A stretch of DNA of 61,242 bases from Anaerolineae bacterium (GTDB taxonomy: Bacteria > Chloroflexota > Anaerolineae > Aggregatilineales > UBA3940). The DNA lies in assembly GCA_016928235.1 (NCBI GenBank), contig JAFGLD010000007.1:1-61242 (forward strand), in the 5' to 3' direction. Shown one piece after another: positions 16,227 through 23,535 of the stretch. The notes under the pieces were generated by a model. That model worked only from the letters and a program-made list of their open reading frames with translations, ran no database searches and was not told where the DNA came from. Each line of letters starts with the position of its first letter. Position 1 is the stretch's first letter. The position numbers and the translations under genes were made by a program.

Positions 16227-17114
16227 ATGGAAGAGTCCTGGATCATCGATGCAGCAACCTGTAAGGCCTGTGGGCTGTGCGGCGATGTATGTCCAAATCG
16301 AAGCATACACAAGGATGCCTCCGGCAAGATGGTTTTTCGATCCGATCGACTGGCAACATGCATTCGTTGCGGACAGTGCATGGCTGTTTGTCCAACACAA
16401 TCGATGCATGTGCCGGGATTTTCCTACGAGCGGGATTTCATCGACCTGCCAAAGCAAACCGGCAGCGAATCCCTCTTCTTCGATCTGATCACCAGCCGCC
16501 GGGCGGTACGCAACTTCCAGGATAAGCCCGTGCCCAGGGAACTGTTGGAGAAGATCGTCAGGGCGATCGCATTTGCGCCGCCCAGCTTTACGCCCATTAA
16601 GACTGAGCTGGTAGTCGTTCAGAACACCGAGTTGATCCGCCGGGCACTCCCTCACATGATCGCGTTCTTCGATTTTATGGTGGGGGCCATGAAGAATCCG
16701 GTGATGCAACTGATGATCAGCCGGCGGGCGGGGCGAGAGAAGTTCAACGTTATCAGGCAGCACATGGTTCCCCTGATGAAGACCCGGCTGCCCGATCTGA
16801 AAGCGGGAACCGAGGACACCATCACGCGAGGAGCCCCGGCCATGATCCTCTTCCACGCCAATCGGGACGCTGAGAATTACCGGGCTGATGCTTACATTGC
16901 TCTCACCTATGGCTTTCTGGCGGCCCACGCGCTTGGGCTGGGCGGCTCGGCAATGGACATCATCCCCCCGGCCATCGAGCGGAGCAAGGAGCTGCGTGCC
17001 ATGTTTGCTATTCCTGATACCAACGAAGTGGTGGCTTCGATGATCGTGGGCTATCCTAAGTATCGTTACCAGAGGGCTATCAAGAGGGATCTACATAGTG
17101 TCACATGGCTCTGA
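16227..17114 (+). CDS. Ferredoxin-nitroreductase fusion protein
   Basis: A 295-residue two-domain protein. Residues about 8-60 are a dicluster [4Fe-4S] ferredoxin with CKACGLCGDVCPN and CIRCGQCMAVCPT. Residues about 80-285 are an FMN nitroreductase-fold domain, starting with the typical SRRAVRNFQDKPVP and containing a C-terminal GLGGSAMDIIPPA segment. Such fusions pass electrons from ferredoxin-level donors to FMN and on to nitro, quinone or enone substrates; the natural substrate is unknown. The PadR gene follows 67 bp downstream on the same strand, and an AT palindrome lies upstream. Confidence 0.9.
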   Translation: MEESWIIDAATCKACGLCGDVCPNRSIHKDASGKMVFRSDRLATCIRCGQCMAVCPTQSMHVPGFSYERDFIDLPKQTGSESLFFDLITSRRAVRNFQDKPVPRELLEKIVRAIAFAPPSFTPIKTELVVVQNTELIRRALPHMIAFFDFMVGAMKNPVMQLMISRRAGREKFNVIRQHMVPLMKTRLPDLKAGTEDTITRGAPAMILFHANRDAENYRADAYIALTYGFLAAHALGLGGSAMDIIPPAIERSKELRAMFAIPDTNEVVASMIVGYPKYRYQRAIKRDLHSVTWL

Positions 17115-17181
17115 ATTGCGGGGATCGGAATCAGAGAACGGAGATTTCAGGAGAGAACAGCTTGCCTGATTGGAGAAACCG

Positions 17182-17739
17182 ATGCTCAAATTCGCCTTGC
17201 TGGGCTTCCTGAATTACTACCCAATGACCGGCTACGACCTCAAACAGGCGATGGACCGATCGACCACCCATTTCTGGCATGCCAGGCTCAGCCAGATCTA
17301 CACGACGCTCAAGACCCTCGAAGGGGAGGGCTGTGTGGCATCGACGCTGGAGGCGCAGCAGGAACGCCCCGATCGCCGTGTGTACGCCATCACCGATCGA
17401 GGCCGGGAGGCCTTGCAGCAGTGGCTGGCCCAGACGGAAACGGAGCTGAGCCCTAAAAAAGAAACGCTGGTGCTCAAGCTGTTCTTCTCGGCCCGGCTCG
17501 ATCGGCAGACCGTGCTGACCCAGCTTCGCCTTCAACGAGATTTGCATCATCGACAGATGCTTTATTATCGAGAAGGTGTCTCGCGGGACATCGAACAGGA
17601 GGCAAAGGAGCATCCGGAGCTGGCTCAAGATGCCGTACTCTGGGAAGCCACCCGCCGATTCGGCGAGATGTACGAAGAACTCTATGTTCGCTGGCTGGAA
17701 GAGACCATCCATCTGGTCGAAGAACAGCCTGCCTCCTGA
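17182..17739 (+). CDS. PadR-family transcriptional regulator
   Basis: About 185 residues from ATG 17182, with TGGAGA just upstream; the TTG at 17170 would sit in that site. The N-terminal winged helix (residues about 1-85) shows the PadR pattern LLGFLNYYPMTGYDLKQ, then HFWHARLSQIYTTLKTLE and a basic wing with DRRVYAITDRGREAL. The C-terminal helical domain is the dimerisation part. A paralogue at 25799-26356 shares the same pattern. It probably represses the upstream ferredoxin-nitroreductase gene, with release by an aromatic or redox-active compound as for other PadR proteins. Confidence 0.92.
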   Translation: MLKFALLGFLNYYPMTGYDLKQAMDRSTTHFWHARLSQIYTTLKTLEGEGCVASTLEAQQERPDRRVYAITDRGREALQQWLAQTETELSPKKETLVLKLFFSARLDRQTVLTQLRLQRDLHHRQMLYYREGVSRDIEQEAKEHPELAQDAVLWEATRRFGEMYEELYVRWLEETIHLVEEQPAS

Positions 17740-17839
17740 CACGATCTTGACACAAATGTGTGGTATGCTCACTCTACGTTTTGAACCTGCGACTTTTCTG
17801 TAGACTGAGCCCCGATCGCCCGAAACGGACCCTTGCCAC

Positions 17840-18544
17840 ATGTCCCATCGCATCCTCGTCGTCGATGACGAACCCGCTGTGACCGATCTATTGGCCTACA
17901 ACCTGCGTAAGGCCCATTATGATGTGCTGATCGCTGCCGATGGGCACACGGCGCTGCGCCTGGCCCGTGAATCGACCCCCGACCTGATCCTGCTCGACCT
18001 GATGATCCCTGAAGTCGATGGGCTGGACGTGTGCCGTGAGCTGCGCAAAACCAGCGGCGTCCCCATCATTATGATCACCGCCCGCGGCGAGGAAATCGAC
18101 CGGGTGATTGGCCTTGAGCTGGGCGCCGATGACTATGTGTGCAAGCCGTTCAGCGTGCGCGAGCTGCTGGCGCGGATCAAGGCCGTCCTGCGCCGCGTTC
18201 AGCCGGATGACACTGAAGCTCAATCGACCGGCATTTTACATGGCCCCGGCGAGCTGGGGCTGGACATCGAGCGCCGCGAGGTGACTATTGGCGAGGCCAC
18301 GCTTGACTTGACCCGGCTGGAATTCGATCTGCTGCATTATCTGCTGCTGAATGCCGGGCGTGTGCTCACGCGAGAGCGCCTGTTGGAGCTGGTCTGGGGC
18401 TACGACTTCGCCGGCGACACACGGGCCGTCGACAGCACGGTCAAGCGGCTGCGCGCCAAGCTGCGCGCCCATTCCTCCGCGGCCGATGCCGTCGAAGCGG
18501 TACGCGGCGTTGGGTATCGGCTCAAAGCGGACACTGAACAATAG
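17840..18544 (+). CDS. OmpR/PhoB-family response regulator
   Basis: A 234-residue protein. The receiver domain (residues 4-118) has the acidic pair DDE, phospho-acceptor Asp53 in LLDLMIPEVDG, and the KPF lysine at the end of beta-5. The C-terminal winged helix (about 135-230) has LTRLEFDLLHYLLLNAG and ends GVGYRLK. It is a DNA-binding output partner for the histidine kinase at 19292-20746. A lipoprotein gene separates the two, which is unusual for a regulator-kinase pair. Confidence 0.95.
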   Translation: MSHRILVVDDEPAVTDLLAYNLRKAHYDVLIAADGHTALRLARESTPDLILLDLMIPEVDGLDVCRELRKTSGVPIIMITARGEEIDRVIGLELGADDYVCKPFSVRELLARIKAVLRRVQPDDTEAQSTGILHGPGELGLDIERREVTIGEATLDLTRLEFDLLHYLLLNAGRVLTRERLLELVWGYDFAGDTRAVDSTVKRLRAKLRAHSSAADAVEAVRGVGYRLKADTEQ

Positions 18545-18562
18545 GGGACATGACATACCATC

Positions 18563-19258
18563 ATGAAGACAGACTGTTTTGCGGTTCTCGCTTGCGGCTT
18601 TCTTAGTCTGGTAGGTGTTGGGTGCCAACCCGCCGCTATCACCACACAGGAACCAATCGATGCCTCGAAGATGTACGCGCCAAACAGTGTGTACACACCG
18701 AACAGTGTGTCTGACAGGCCTGATGAGTTTGCCGGTCAAGTCACTAGAGGACAGACATTCGAGCACGAGATAAGCCCATCGCTTGTCTTTTACCTTTGCC
18801 CAATCCAACATGCCGAGTACGGTGACATAGGCTGGCAGATTACCATCAGCAACCAACCACAGAACGGCTGTGATCCTGACTCGCCGGATTATGCCGGGAT
18901 TGTCACGCCTCCTTTTCGAGGCCTCAATTCAAGAGACATTGTGGGGTGGCACTTCAGGAATGAGGATAACACAGGGCCCAACCAGGGCAGTGTCAACGCC
19001 CCTCAAGAAAATCGACTGTTCAATTTTGTCCTTGACCATGACGGCTATCAGGCAGCCCTTACCGTTCATGACTGCCTTTGGCGGCAGATGTGTGCCGGTC
19101 TGGATCAAGGCGAAATGCCAGACATAATCGCGGAAATTCCTCAATCATCCGGCAGTATGCTTATCACCCACCTCGAATTAGGCCATCTGGTACCCGGTGA
19201 ACAGGCATGGATTGAGCAAATGGAATTTGGTGTTAAGTTGTATCTGCCGGAAGATTAA
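18563..19258 (+). CDS. Lipoprotein between response regulator and kinase
   Basis: A 231-residue protein with a signal peptide and lipobox VGVGC (Cys at residue 21). A short duplicated segment PNSVYTPNSV is seen at about residues 36-45. The mature part looks beta-rich with several cysteines and aromatic residues (FVLDHDGYQAALTVHDC). No family is recognised. It lies 19 bp after the response regulator and 34 bp before the kinase, all co-directional, so it is probably an accessory sensor or an output of this two-component system. Confidence 0.65.
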   Translation: MKTDCFAVLACGFLSLVGVGCQPAAITTQEPIDASKMYAPNSVYTPNSVSDRPDEFAGQVTRGQTFEHEISPSLVFYLCPIQHAEYGDIGWQITISNQPQNGCDPDSPDYAGIVTPPFRGLNSRDIVGWHFRNEDNTGPNQGSVNAPQENRLFNFVLDHDGYQAALTVHDCLWRQMCAGLDQGEMPDIIAEIPQSSGSMLITHLELGHLVPGEQAWIEQMEFGVKLYLPED

Positions 19259-19291
19259 CAGTGCCCGGCTCGATGTACAGGCCATGGTTAC

Positions 19292-20746
19292 ATGATGCGT
19301 CTACCCATTCACCTTCATCTATCCCTGGGTTATCTCGCTGTGCTGCTAATCGGCATGAGCCTGGCGGCCACACTGTCCTGGCTGGCCGTCGAACAGCTTT
19401 ACCTGGATACCCAGCGCGAGAACCTGCTTGCCCAGGCCAACCTGACCGCCGCCGCGCTGAGCGGCTCCCCTCTCCCTATCAACGAACCTGAGCCCTACTC
19501 CCAGACCCTCAACACCATGCCCGGCATCCATACCCACATCCTCGATGAGCAGGACGCGGTTATCGTCGATCTCCCCCTCCCATCGCTCGCTTCCCAGGTG
19601 CGGGTTCCCCGCGCCGAAATCACCAGCACGATCTCATCTGAAGAGCTGATGTATCGCTCTGAGATCCGGCAGGCTTTGCAAGGGCAGTCGGCCACGGCCA
19701 TCCGGCATGTCCCCGCTGCCGGCAACAGCCGCGTCCTGTACGCAGCCGCGCCCATTTTCGGGGTTGACGGCAATCCGGCAGGCATTGTCTACCTGGCCAT
19801 GCCCCTTCCATCTGCCGGTCTGCCGCCCGACACCATCCTTCAGTTTGCCGGCGCAGTGCTCATCGCGGCTCTGCTGGCCGGCGCTGCCGGGATGCTGCTG
19901 GCCCGCCGCATCTCGCGCCCTCTCGAAGAGCTGGCCCAGGCTGCCAGGTTGGTGGCAGCCGGCAATTTGGATCAACAGGTCTCCACTCAGAACAGCATCG
20001 CCGAACTGCACAGCCTGAGCCGGGACTTCAATACTATGACCGCCGGCCTGCGCCAATCTGACCAGGCCAAGAACGCTTTCATCGCCGATGTTACGCATGA
20101 GCTGCGGACGCCGCTCACCGTCATCAAAGGCACCATCGAAACCCTGGAGGATGGCGCGCTCGATGATCTGGCCGGGCGTGGCCCCTTACTGACATCGATG
20201 CACCAGGAGACCAATCGATTGATCCGGATGGTGAACGACCTGCTGGTGCTCACGCGCGCCGATGCCGGGGCGCTGCATCTGCGCGTCGAGCTGCTCGACG
20301 TGGGTGAGGTAGCTCGCTCTCGCTGCGAGCGCCTGGCGCCCCTGACCGCGCGTCGCCACATCGATCTCCGTGTGATTGTCGAAGATACTGCTGACCTGCG
20401 TGCGCCGGGTGACCCTGACCGCCTGGCTCAGGTGATTGACAATCTGGTCGATAACGCCATCCGCCACGCGCCTGATGGCTCAGAAGTCACAGTCAGCGTT
20501 GCCAGGGAGCATAGCGATGTTCGATGCGCCGTCAGCGATCACGGTCCCGGTATTCCTGCCCAACACCTGCCGTTGATCTTCGAACGCTTCTACCGGGTCG
20601 ATGCCTCTCGCGGTCGCCACACCGGAGGCGCCGGTTTGGGGCTCGCCATCGTTCGGGCTCTGGTGCTGGCCCAGGGAGGCCAGGTCTCTGCCCACAGCAT
20701 CGAAGGCGAGGGAACGACCATCACCTTCCGGCTGCCGTCCAACTGA
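19292..20746 (+). CDS. Membrane histidine kinase (HAMP-HisKA-HATPase)
   Basis: A 484-residue sensor kinase. Helix 1 is at about residues 8-32, an extracytoplasmic sensor domain of about 150 residues follows, and helix 2 lies at about 185-207. HAMP is at about 208-262 and HisKA holds the phospho-acceptor His269 in THELRTPLTVIKG. The HATPase domain has N-box NLVDNAIRHAP, G1 SDHGPGIP and G2 GGAGLGLAIV. It should phosphorylate the regulator at 17840-18544. Two adjacent ATG codons (19292, 19295) are possible starts; no strong ribosome-binding site is seen. Confidence 0.93.
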   Translation: MMRLPIHLHLSLGYLAVLLIGMSLAATLSWLAVEQLYLDTQRENLLAQANLTAAALSGSPLPINEPEPYSQTLNTMPGIHTHILDEQDAVIVDLPLPSLASQVRVPRAEITSTISSEELMYRSEIRQALQGQSATAIRHVPAAGNSRVLYAAAPIFGVDGNPAGIVYLAMPLPSAGLPPDTILQFAGAVLIAALLAGAAGMLLARRISRPLEELAQAARLVAAGNLDQQVSTQNSIAELHSLSRDFNTMTAGLRQSDQAKNAFIADVTHELRTPLTVIKGTIETLEDGALDDLAGRGPLLTSMHQETNRLIRMVNDLLVLTRADAGALHLRVELLDVGEVARSRCERLAPLTARRHIDLRVIVEDTADLRAPGDPDRLAQVIDNLVDNAIRHAPDGSEVTVSVAREHSDVRCAVSDHGPGIPAQHLPLIFERFYRVDASRGRHTGGAGLGLAIVRALVLAQGGQVSAHSIEGEGTTITFRLPSN

Positions 20747-20805
20747 CCGGGAATTGACACCATCTTGACCCGGCGTAGCGATAAGATAGCTGTGAACAGC
20801 TTTTG

Positions 20806-20826
20806 ACTCGTCACTCTTCACTCAAA
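20806..20826. repeat. 7-bp-period repeat, three units
   Basis: ACTCGTC, ACTCTTC, ACTCAAA in register, between the kinase and the SIMPL gene. It belongs to the same period-7 class seen across the window. Confidence 0.6.
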
Positions 20827-20868
20827 CGGCTGCAAGTCGTCTATCACTCTTTTCAAAGGAAGGTTCTC

Positions 20869-21678
20869 ATGAAGCAGTTCTCGATTTCTCGGGACACAGT
20901 GTTGATCGGATTTCTCATCGTCATCGTGCTTATCCTGGTTGTCCCTGCCGCCAGACCACAGACATCTCATCTCGCCCTGGCGGCCCAGGAGCCGCCGGCC
21001 GGCTGTGATCCGGGCCGCAGTGTGCAAGTCAGCGGCACAGCTGTCGTCAACGTCGTCCCGGACCGGGCGCTGATCCAGCTTGGCGTCCAATCTCTCGATT
21101 CGTCTCTAGACAAGGTGCGGGCAGCCAATGATACATCGATCAGAAAGGTCATCAATGCCCTCAAGGCACTCAATATTGAGGACAAGGATATCGCGACCGA
21201 TCGTTATGTCATCATGCCGGTCAAGGACTACGACTCGGTGGTTATCAAGGGATATCGCATCAATAACATCGTCGCCGTCACCTTGCGCGATGTCAGCAAG
21301 ACCAGCGATGTCATAGCCGCCGCTCTGAACGCCGGCGCCAACGAGGTGGTCAATGTCGAGCTTTACACGAGCGAGTTGCGGAAATATCGCGACCAGGCCC
21401 GCGATCTGGCAGTGAAAGCCGCCACCGAAAAGGCCCAGGCACTGGCAGGCGCGGCAGGAGCCAAAACCGGTTGTGTCCTGAGCATCAATGAGAATACCTG
21501 GTCATACTATAACGGTTGGTGGTACGGGCGCGACAACAGCAATGTGTGGACACAAAATGTGGTGCAAAACGCCGCTCCATCAGGGGGGGAAGGAATTCCA
21601 ACAAGCGAGGATGGGCCGGTGAACTTGGGCCAGATATCGATACGGGCTGAGGTGAGTGCCTCGTTTAGCCTGAAGTAA
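20869..21678 (+). CDS. SIMPL-domain (DUF541) exported protein
   Basis: About 269 residues from ATG 20869, which has AAAGGAAGG upstream; the frame extends to 20803 but the added residues cover a repeat block. A signal or anchor segment (about residues 10-35) precedes a SIMPL domain (about 50-265). The domain pattern is visible in VQVSGTAVVNVVPDRALIQL, GYRINNIVAVTLRD and RDLAVKAATEKAQALAGAAG. Such proteins are exported and of uncertain role, often linked to the cell envelope. It follows the kinase by 122 bp and may be part of that system's output. A tryptophan/tyrosine-rich patch (WSYYNGWWYGRD) near residue 215 is distinctive. Confidence 0.85.
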   Translation: MKQFSISRDTVLIGFLIVIVLILVVPAARPQTSHLALAAQEPPAGCDPGRSVQVSGTAVVNVVPDRALIQLGVQSLDSSLDKVRAANDTSIRKVINALKALNIEDKDIATDRYVIMPVKDYDSVVIKGYRINNIVAVTLRDVSKTSDVIAAALNAGANEVVNVELYTSELRKYRDQARDLAVKAATEKAQALAGAAGAKTGCVLSINENTWSYYNGWWYGRDNSNVWTQNVVQNAAPSGGEGIPTSEDGPVNLGQISIRAEVSASFSLK

Positions 21679-21685
21679 TCGCGTA

Positions 21686-21709
21686 TGTCCCCGGCGAATA
21701 CCGGGGACA
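21686..21709 (+). terminator. GC-rich hairpin after the SIMPL gene
   Basis: Nine-bp perfect stem TGTCCCCGG/CCGGGGACA with the 6-base loop CGAATA, 8 bases after the stop codon. There is no T run, so it may be a 3'-end stabiliser rather than a true intrinsic terminator. Confidence 0.5.
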
Positions 21710-21790
21710 CCGCTATAGGTTCCGGATGCCATGCCAGGTGGCGAATATATCGCCCGACGGGGGTGCTTTTCACGCCTGAGCCCATCGTCC

Positions 21791-21931
21791 GATCGGGTAG
21801 GATGTGTGATGTGACGTCTTACACCCACAGGCAGCCCTGAAGTGCTGCTGGTGGAGGAATGGTACCAGGGGCCGGACGCCGGGACTTCCCCAAAGGCATG
21901 CAGAAGCCTGGAAGGATCTCAGGGCGAGACC
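21791..21931 (+). pseudogene. Decayed NUDIX-hydrolase fragment
   Basis: Translated from 21806 this stretch aligns without gaps to residues 13-54 of the intact NUDIX protein at 22291: RLTPTGSPEVLLVEE against RLVPGGRFEVLLVGG, and later PDAGTSPK against PDYWGFPK. An in-frame TGA lies at 21812-21814 and the NUDIX box itself is lost. At DNA level 27 of the first 42 bases match. It is the remains of a tandem duplicate, ending at an 11-bp minisatellite. Confidence 0.7.
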
Positions 21932-21937
21932 ACAGGA

Positions 21938-22025
21938 GGAGTATGGCAGGAGTATCGTAGGAGTATGGCAGCAGTATAGCAGCAGTATAGCAGCAGTATG
22001 GTAGCAGGTTCGTAGCAGATTGGGA
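21938..22025. repeat. 11-bp minisatellite, eight units
   Basis: Consecutive units of G(G/C)AGTATGGCA type keep an exact 11-bp spacing: three start GGAGTAT and five start GCAG, the last three drifting. The array is directly downstream of the NUDIX remnant. Confidence 0.85.
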
Positions 22026-22240
22026 GCGATAGAAGCAGCACATGCCCTGCTCACACCCTCCTTGAGGGTGGCTGACGCTGAGCTTCCGGGAAGGGTCTAC
22101 ATCGTCCACCCATGAAGATAAAAGAACACCAGCACCGGTTGCCCGGCTCATGACCTCGCGTTGAACGCCAGTTTTCAAATGGCTGTAGACTAGGGGGAGG
22201 CGCAGGTAGCTGGTGGGGTGGCGTGTGCCGCGTCTCTGGG

Positions 22241-22258
22241 TTCCCACTTTCGCGGGAA
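22241..22258. repeat. Dispersed ATTCCC...GGGAAT-type hairpin
   Basis: TTCCCACTTTCGCGGGAA followed by TGACA. It lies inside the open frame upstream of the NUDIX start, where its translation gives the artefact WVPTFAGMT. Sister copies are at 25674, 34749 and 48165. Confidence 0.75.
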
Positions 22259-22290
22259 TGACAGCAACCGATTGGGTGGAGGTGATATTC

Positions 22291-22752
22291 GTGGCTAACA
22301 TGACGACGCAATCGGCGGGAGGGGTGGTGTGCCGGCTGGTGCCCGGCGGCAGGTTCGAGGTGCTGCTGGTGGGGGGATCGCGGCGTGAGCCGGACTACTG
22401 GGGGTTTCCAAAGGGCACACAAGAAGCTGGGGAAGCCATCGAGGCGACGGCTATCCGCGAGGTGCGGGAGGAGACGGGTGTGTGCATCGAGCTGCTGGCG
22501 CTGGCCGGGATCACCGAGTACACGTTCACTCATTCCAACGGGACAACCGTCGATAAAACGGTCCGGTTGTACGTGGCGTACCCCATTGGCCGGAGTTCGG
22601 ATGCCGAAGGTGTTGAGTATCGAGAGGTTGCATGGCTGCCATCCGACCAGGCGCACCAGCGGCTGACCTACGACTCCGACCGCGAAGTGCTGTCGAGCGC
22701 GCTGCGGCTCGTCGAGCAGAATCCATTGTACCAGAAGCTGATTGCCGGATAG
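22291..22752 (+). CDS. NUDIX hydrolase
   Basis: About 153 residues from GTG 22291, chosen because GGAGGTGAT lies at ideal spacing; the longer frame to 22213 translates a dispersed repeat and is not coding. The NUDIX box GTQEAGEAIEATAIREVREE then TGV fits Gx5Ex7REUxEExGU at about residues 46-68. The protein should hydrolyse a nucleoside diphosphate linked to another moiety with Mg2+. The PKGTQEAGE form resembles diadenosine-polyphosphate or (d)NTP hydrolases of the MutT/Ap4A group, but the substrate cannot be set from sequence. A broken copy lies 360 bp upstream. Confidence 0.9.
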   Translation: MANMTTQSAGGVVCRLVPGGRFEVLLVGGSRREPDYWGFPKGTQEAGEAIEATAIREVREETGVCIELLALAGITEYTFTHSNGTTVDKTVRLYVAYPIGRSSDAEGVEYREVAWLPSDQAHQRLTYDSDREVLSSALRLVEQNPLYQKLIAG

Positions 22753-22838
22753 TGTGTCGGCTGGATTCATTTACTTCTCATCTGCGAGTAGGCTGTGGTC
22801 TATTGGGCAGGCAGGCTCCCAACCTCTACTGGAAATTG

Positions 22839-23285
22839 TCACAGGTTTTGAATGCCGTGCCAGGTGTGCAGGATGGTAAACACCATCGAGATGAGCCCAT
22901 AGGGCCAGGCATGACCGATCAGGGCGATGCCCAGGAACGGCAGGAATGGCATCAGCCGCGGCGCTAACAGGCCGGTGGCGCTGTTACTCCAGGCCGAGCC
23001 GGGGGCCAGCATCAGCGGGAGCCAGGAAGTGAAATAGACCAGTGTTCCGACAATGTAGATAGCCAATCCGGCCTTGCTCCACGTGTCACTCAGTTGAAGT
23101 GGCAACAGCAGCGGCAGGGCAAAAACGAAAATCCGCAGGACATTTTCGCCGATGAGCAGCCATTGAGGTGAATGGGCATCGGAGGCAATGCGCGGATCGG
23201 TCAGCCTGGGGCCCAGAACGATGTTCCAGGCCAGGAGTGGGACAATCAACAAGAGGCAGTTCAGCAAGCGTAACTCGATTTTCAA
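22839..23285 (-). CDS. Small four-helix membrane protein
   Basis: A 148-residue hydrophobic protein using TTG 23285 with a GGAG site upstream. About four membrane helices are visible (about residues 5-24, 43-63, 72-92 and 110-140). A polar loop after helix 1 contains LTDPRIASDAHSPQW. No family is recognised. Its start overlaps the stop of the broken alpha/beta-hydrolase (TTGA), so it was the next gene of that operon. That operon begins with a NapH-like protein at 25572. Confidence 0.6.
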   Translation of the reverse strand: MKIELRLLNCLLLIVPLLAWNIVLGPRLTDPRIASDAHSPQWLLIGENVLRIFVFALPLLLPLQLSDTWSKAGLAIYIVGTLVYFTSWLPLMLAPGSAWSNSATGLLAPRLMPFLPFLGIALIGHAWPYGLISMVFTILHTWHGIQNL

Positions 23286-23516
23286 GGTTGGTTCTCCAGG
23301 ATAGCGAGTGTCTCTGCTGTGACTTTCTCCGGCTCATCGAAGAGCAGGTCATGCGCAGAGCCTTCAAACCGGACCAGGTGCTTTCCGGCCGGAGCATCCA
23401 AATGCTCGAAATAGGCTTCGGTCCTGCGCGGGGCCGGACCAGAGGACCAATGGAACCAGCAAAACGACGATTGCCAGAATGACCCACAACATCTTTTTCT
23501 CCCGCGTCTTTACCAT
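23282..23516 (-). pseudogene. Alpha/beta-hydrolase with internal deletion and frameshift
   Basis: The N-terminal part from ATG 23516 reads VKTREKKMLWVILAIVVLLV, a basic start plus membrane anchor, up to LVLWS. From about 23430 a different frame encodes YFEHLDAPAGKHLVRFEGSA then HDLLFDEPEKVTAETLAIL, a typical end of an alpha/beta-hydrolase with the catalytic His in SAHDLLFDEP. The core with the nucleophile is missing, and the two parts are out of frame (235 bases). It is therefore a deletion remnant. The stop overlaps the next gene's TTG. Confidence 0.75.
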
Positions 23517-23535
23517 TTGCCGTCCGCCTATACGC

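Noticed and set aside
21770-22054. Minus-strand open frame with Leu/Tyr repeats
   Set aside because: It only translates the 11-bp minisatellite and the NUDIX remnant in antisense.
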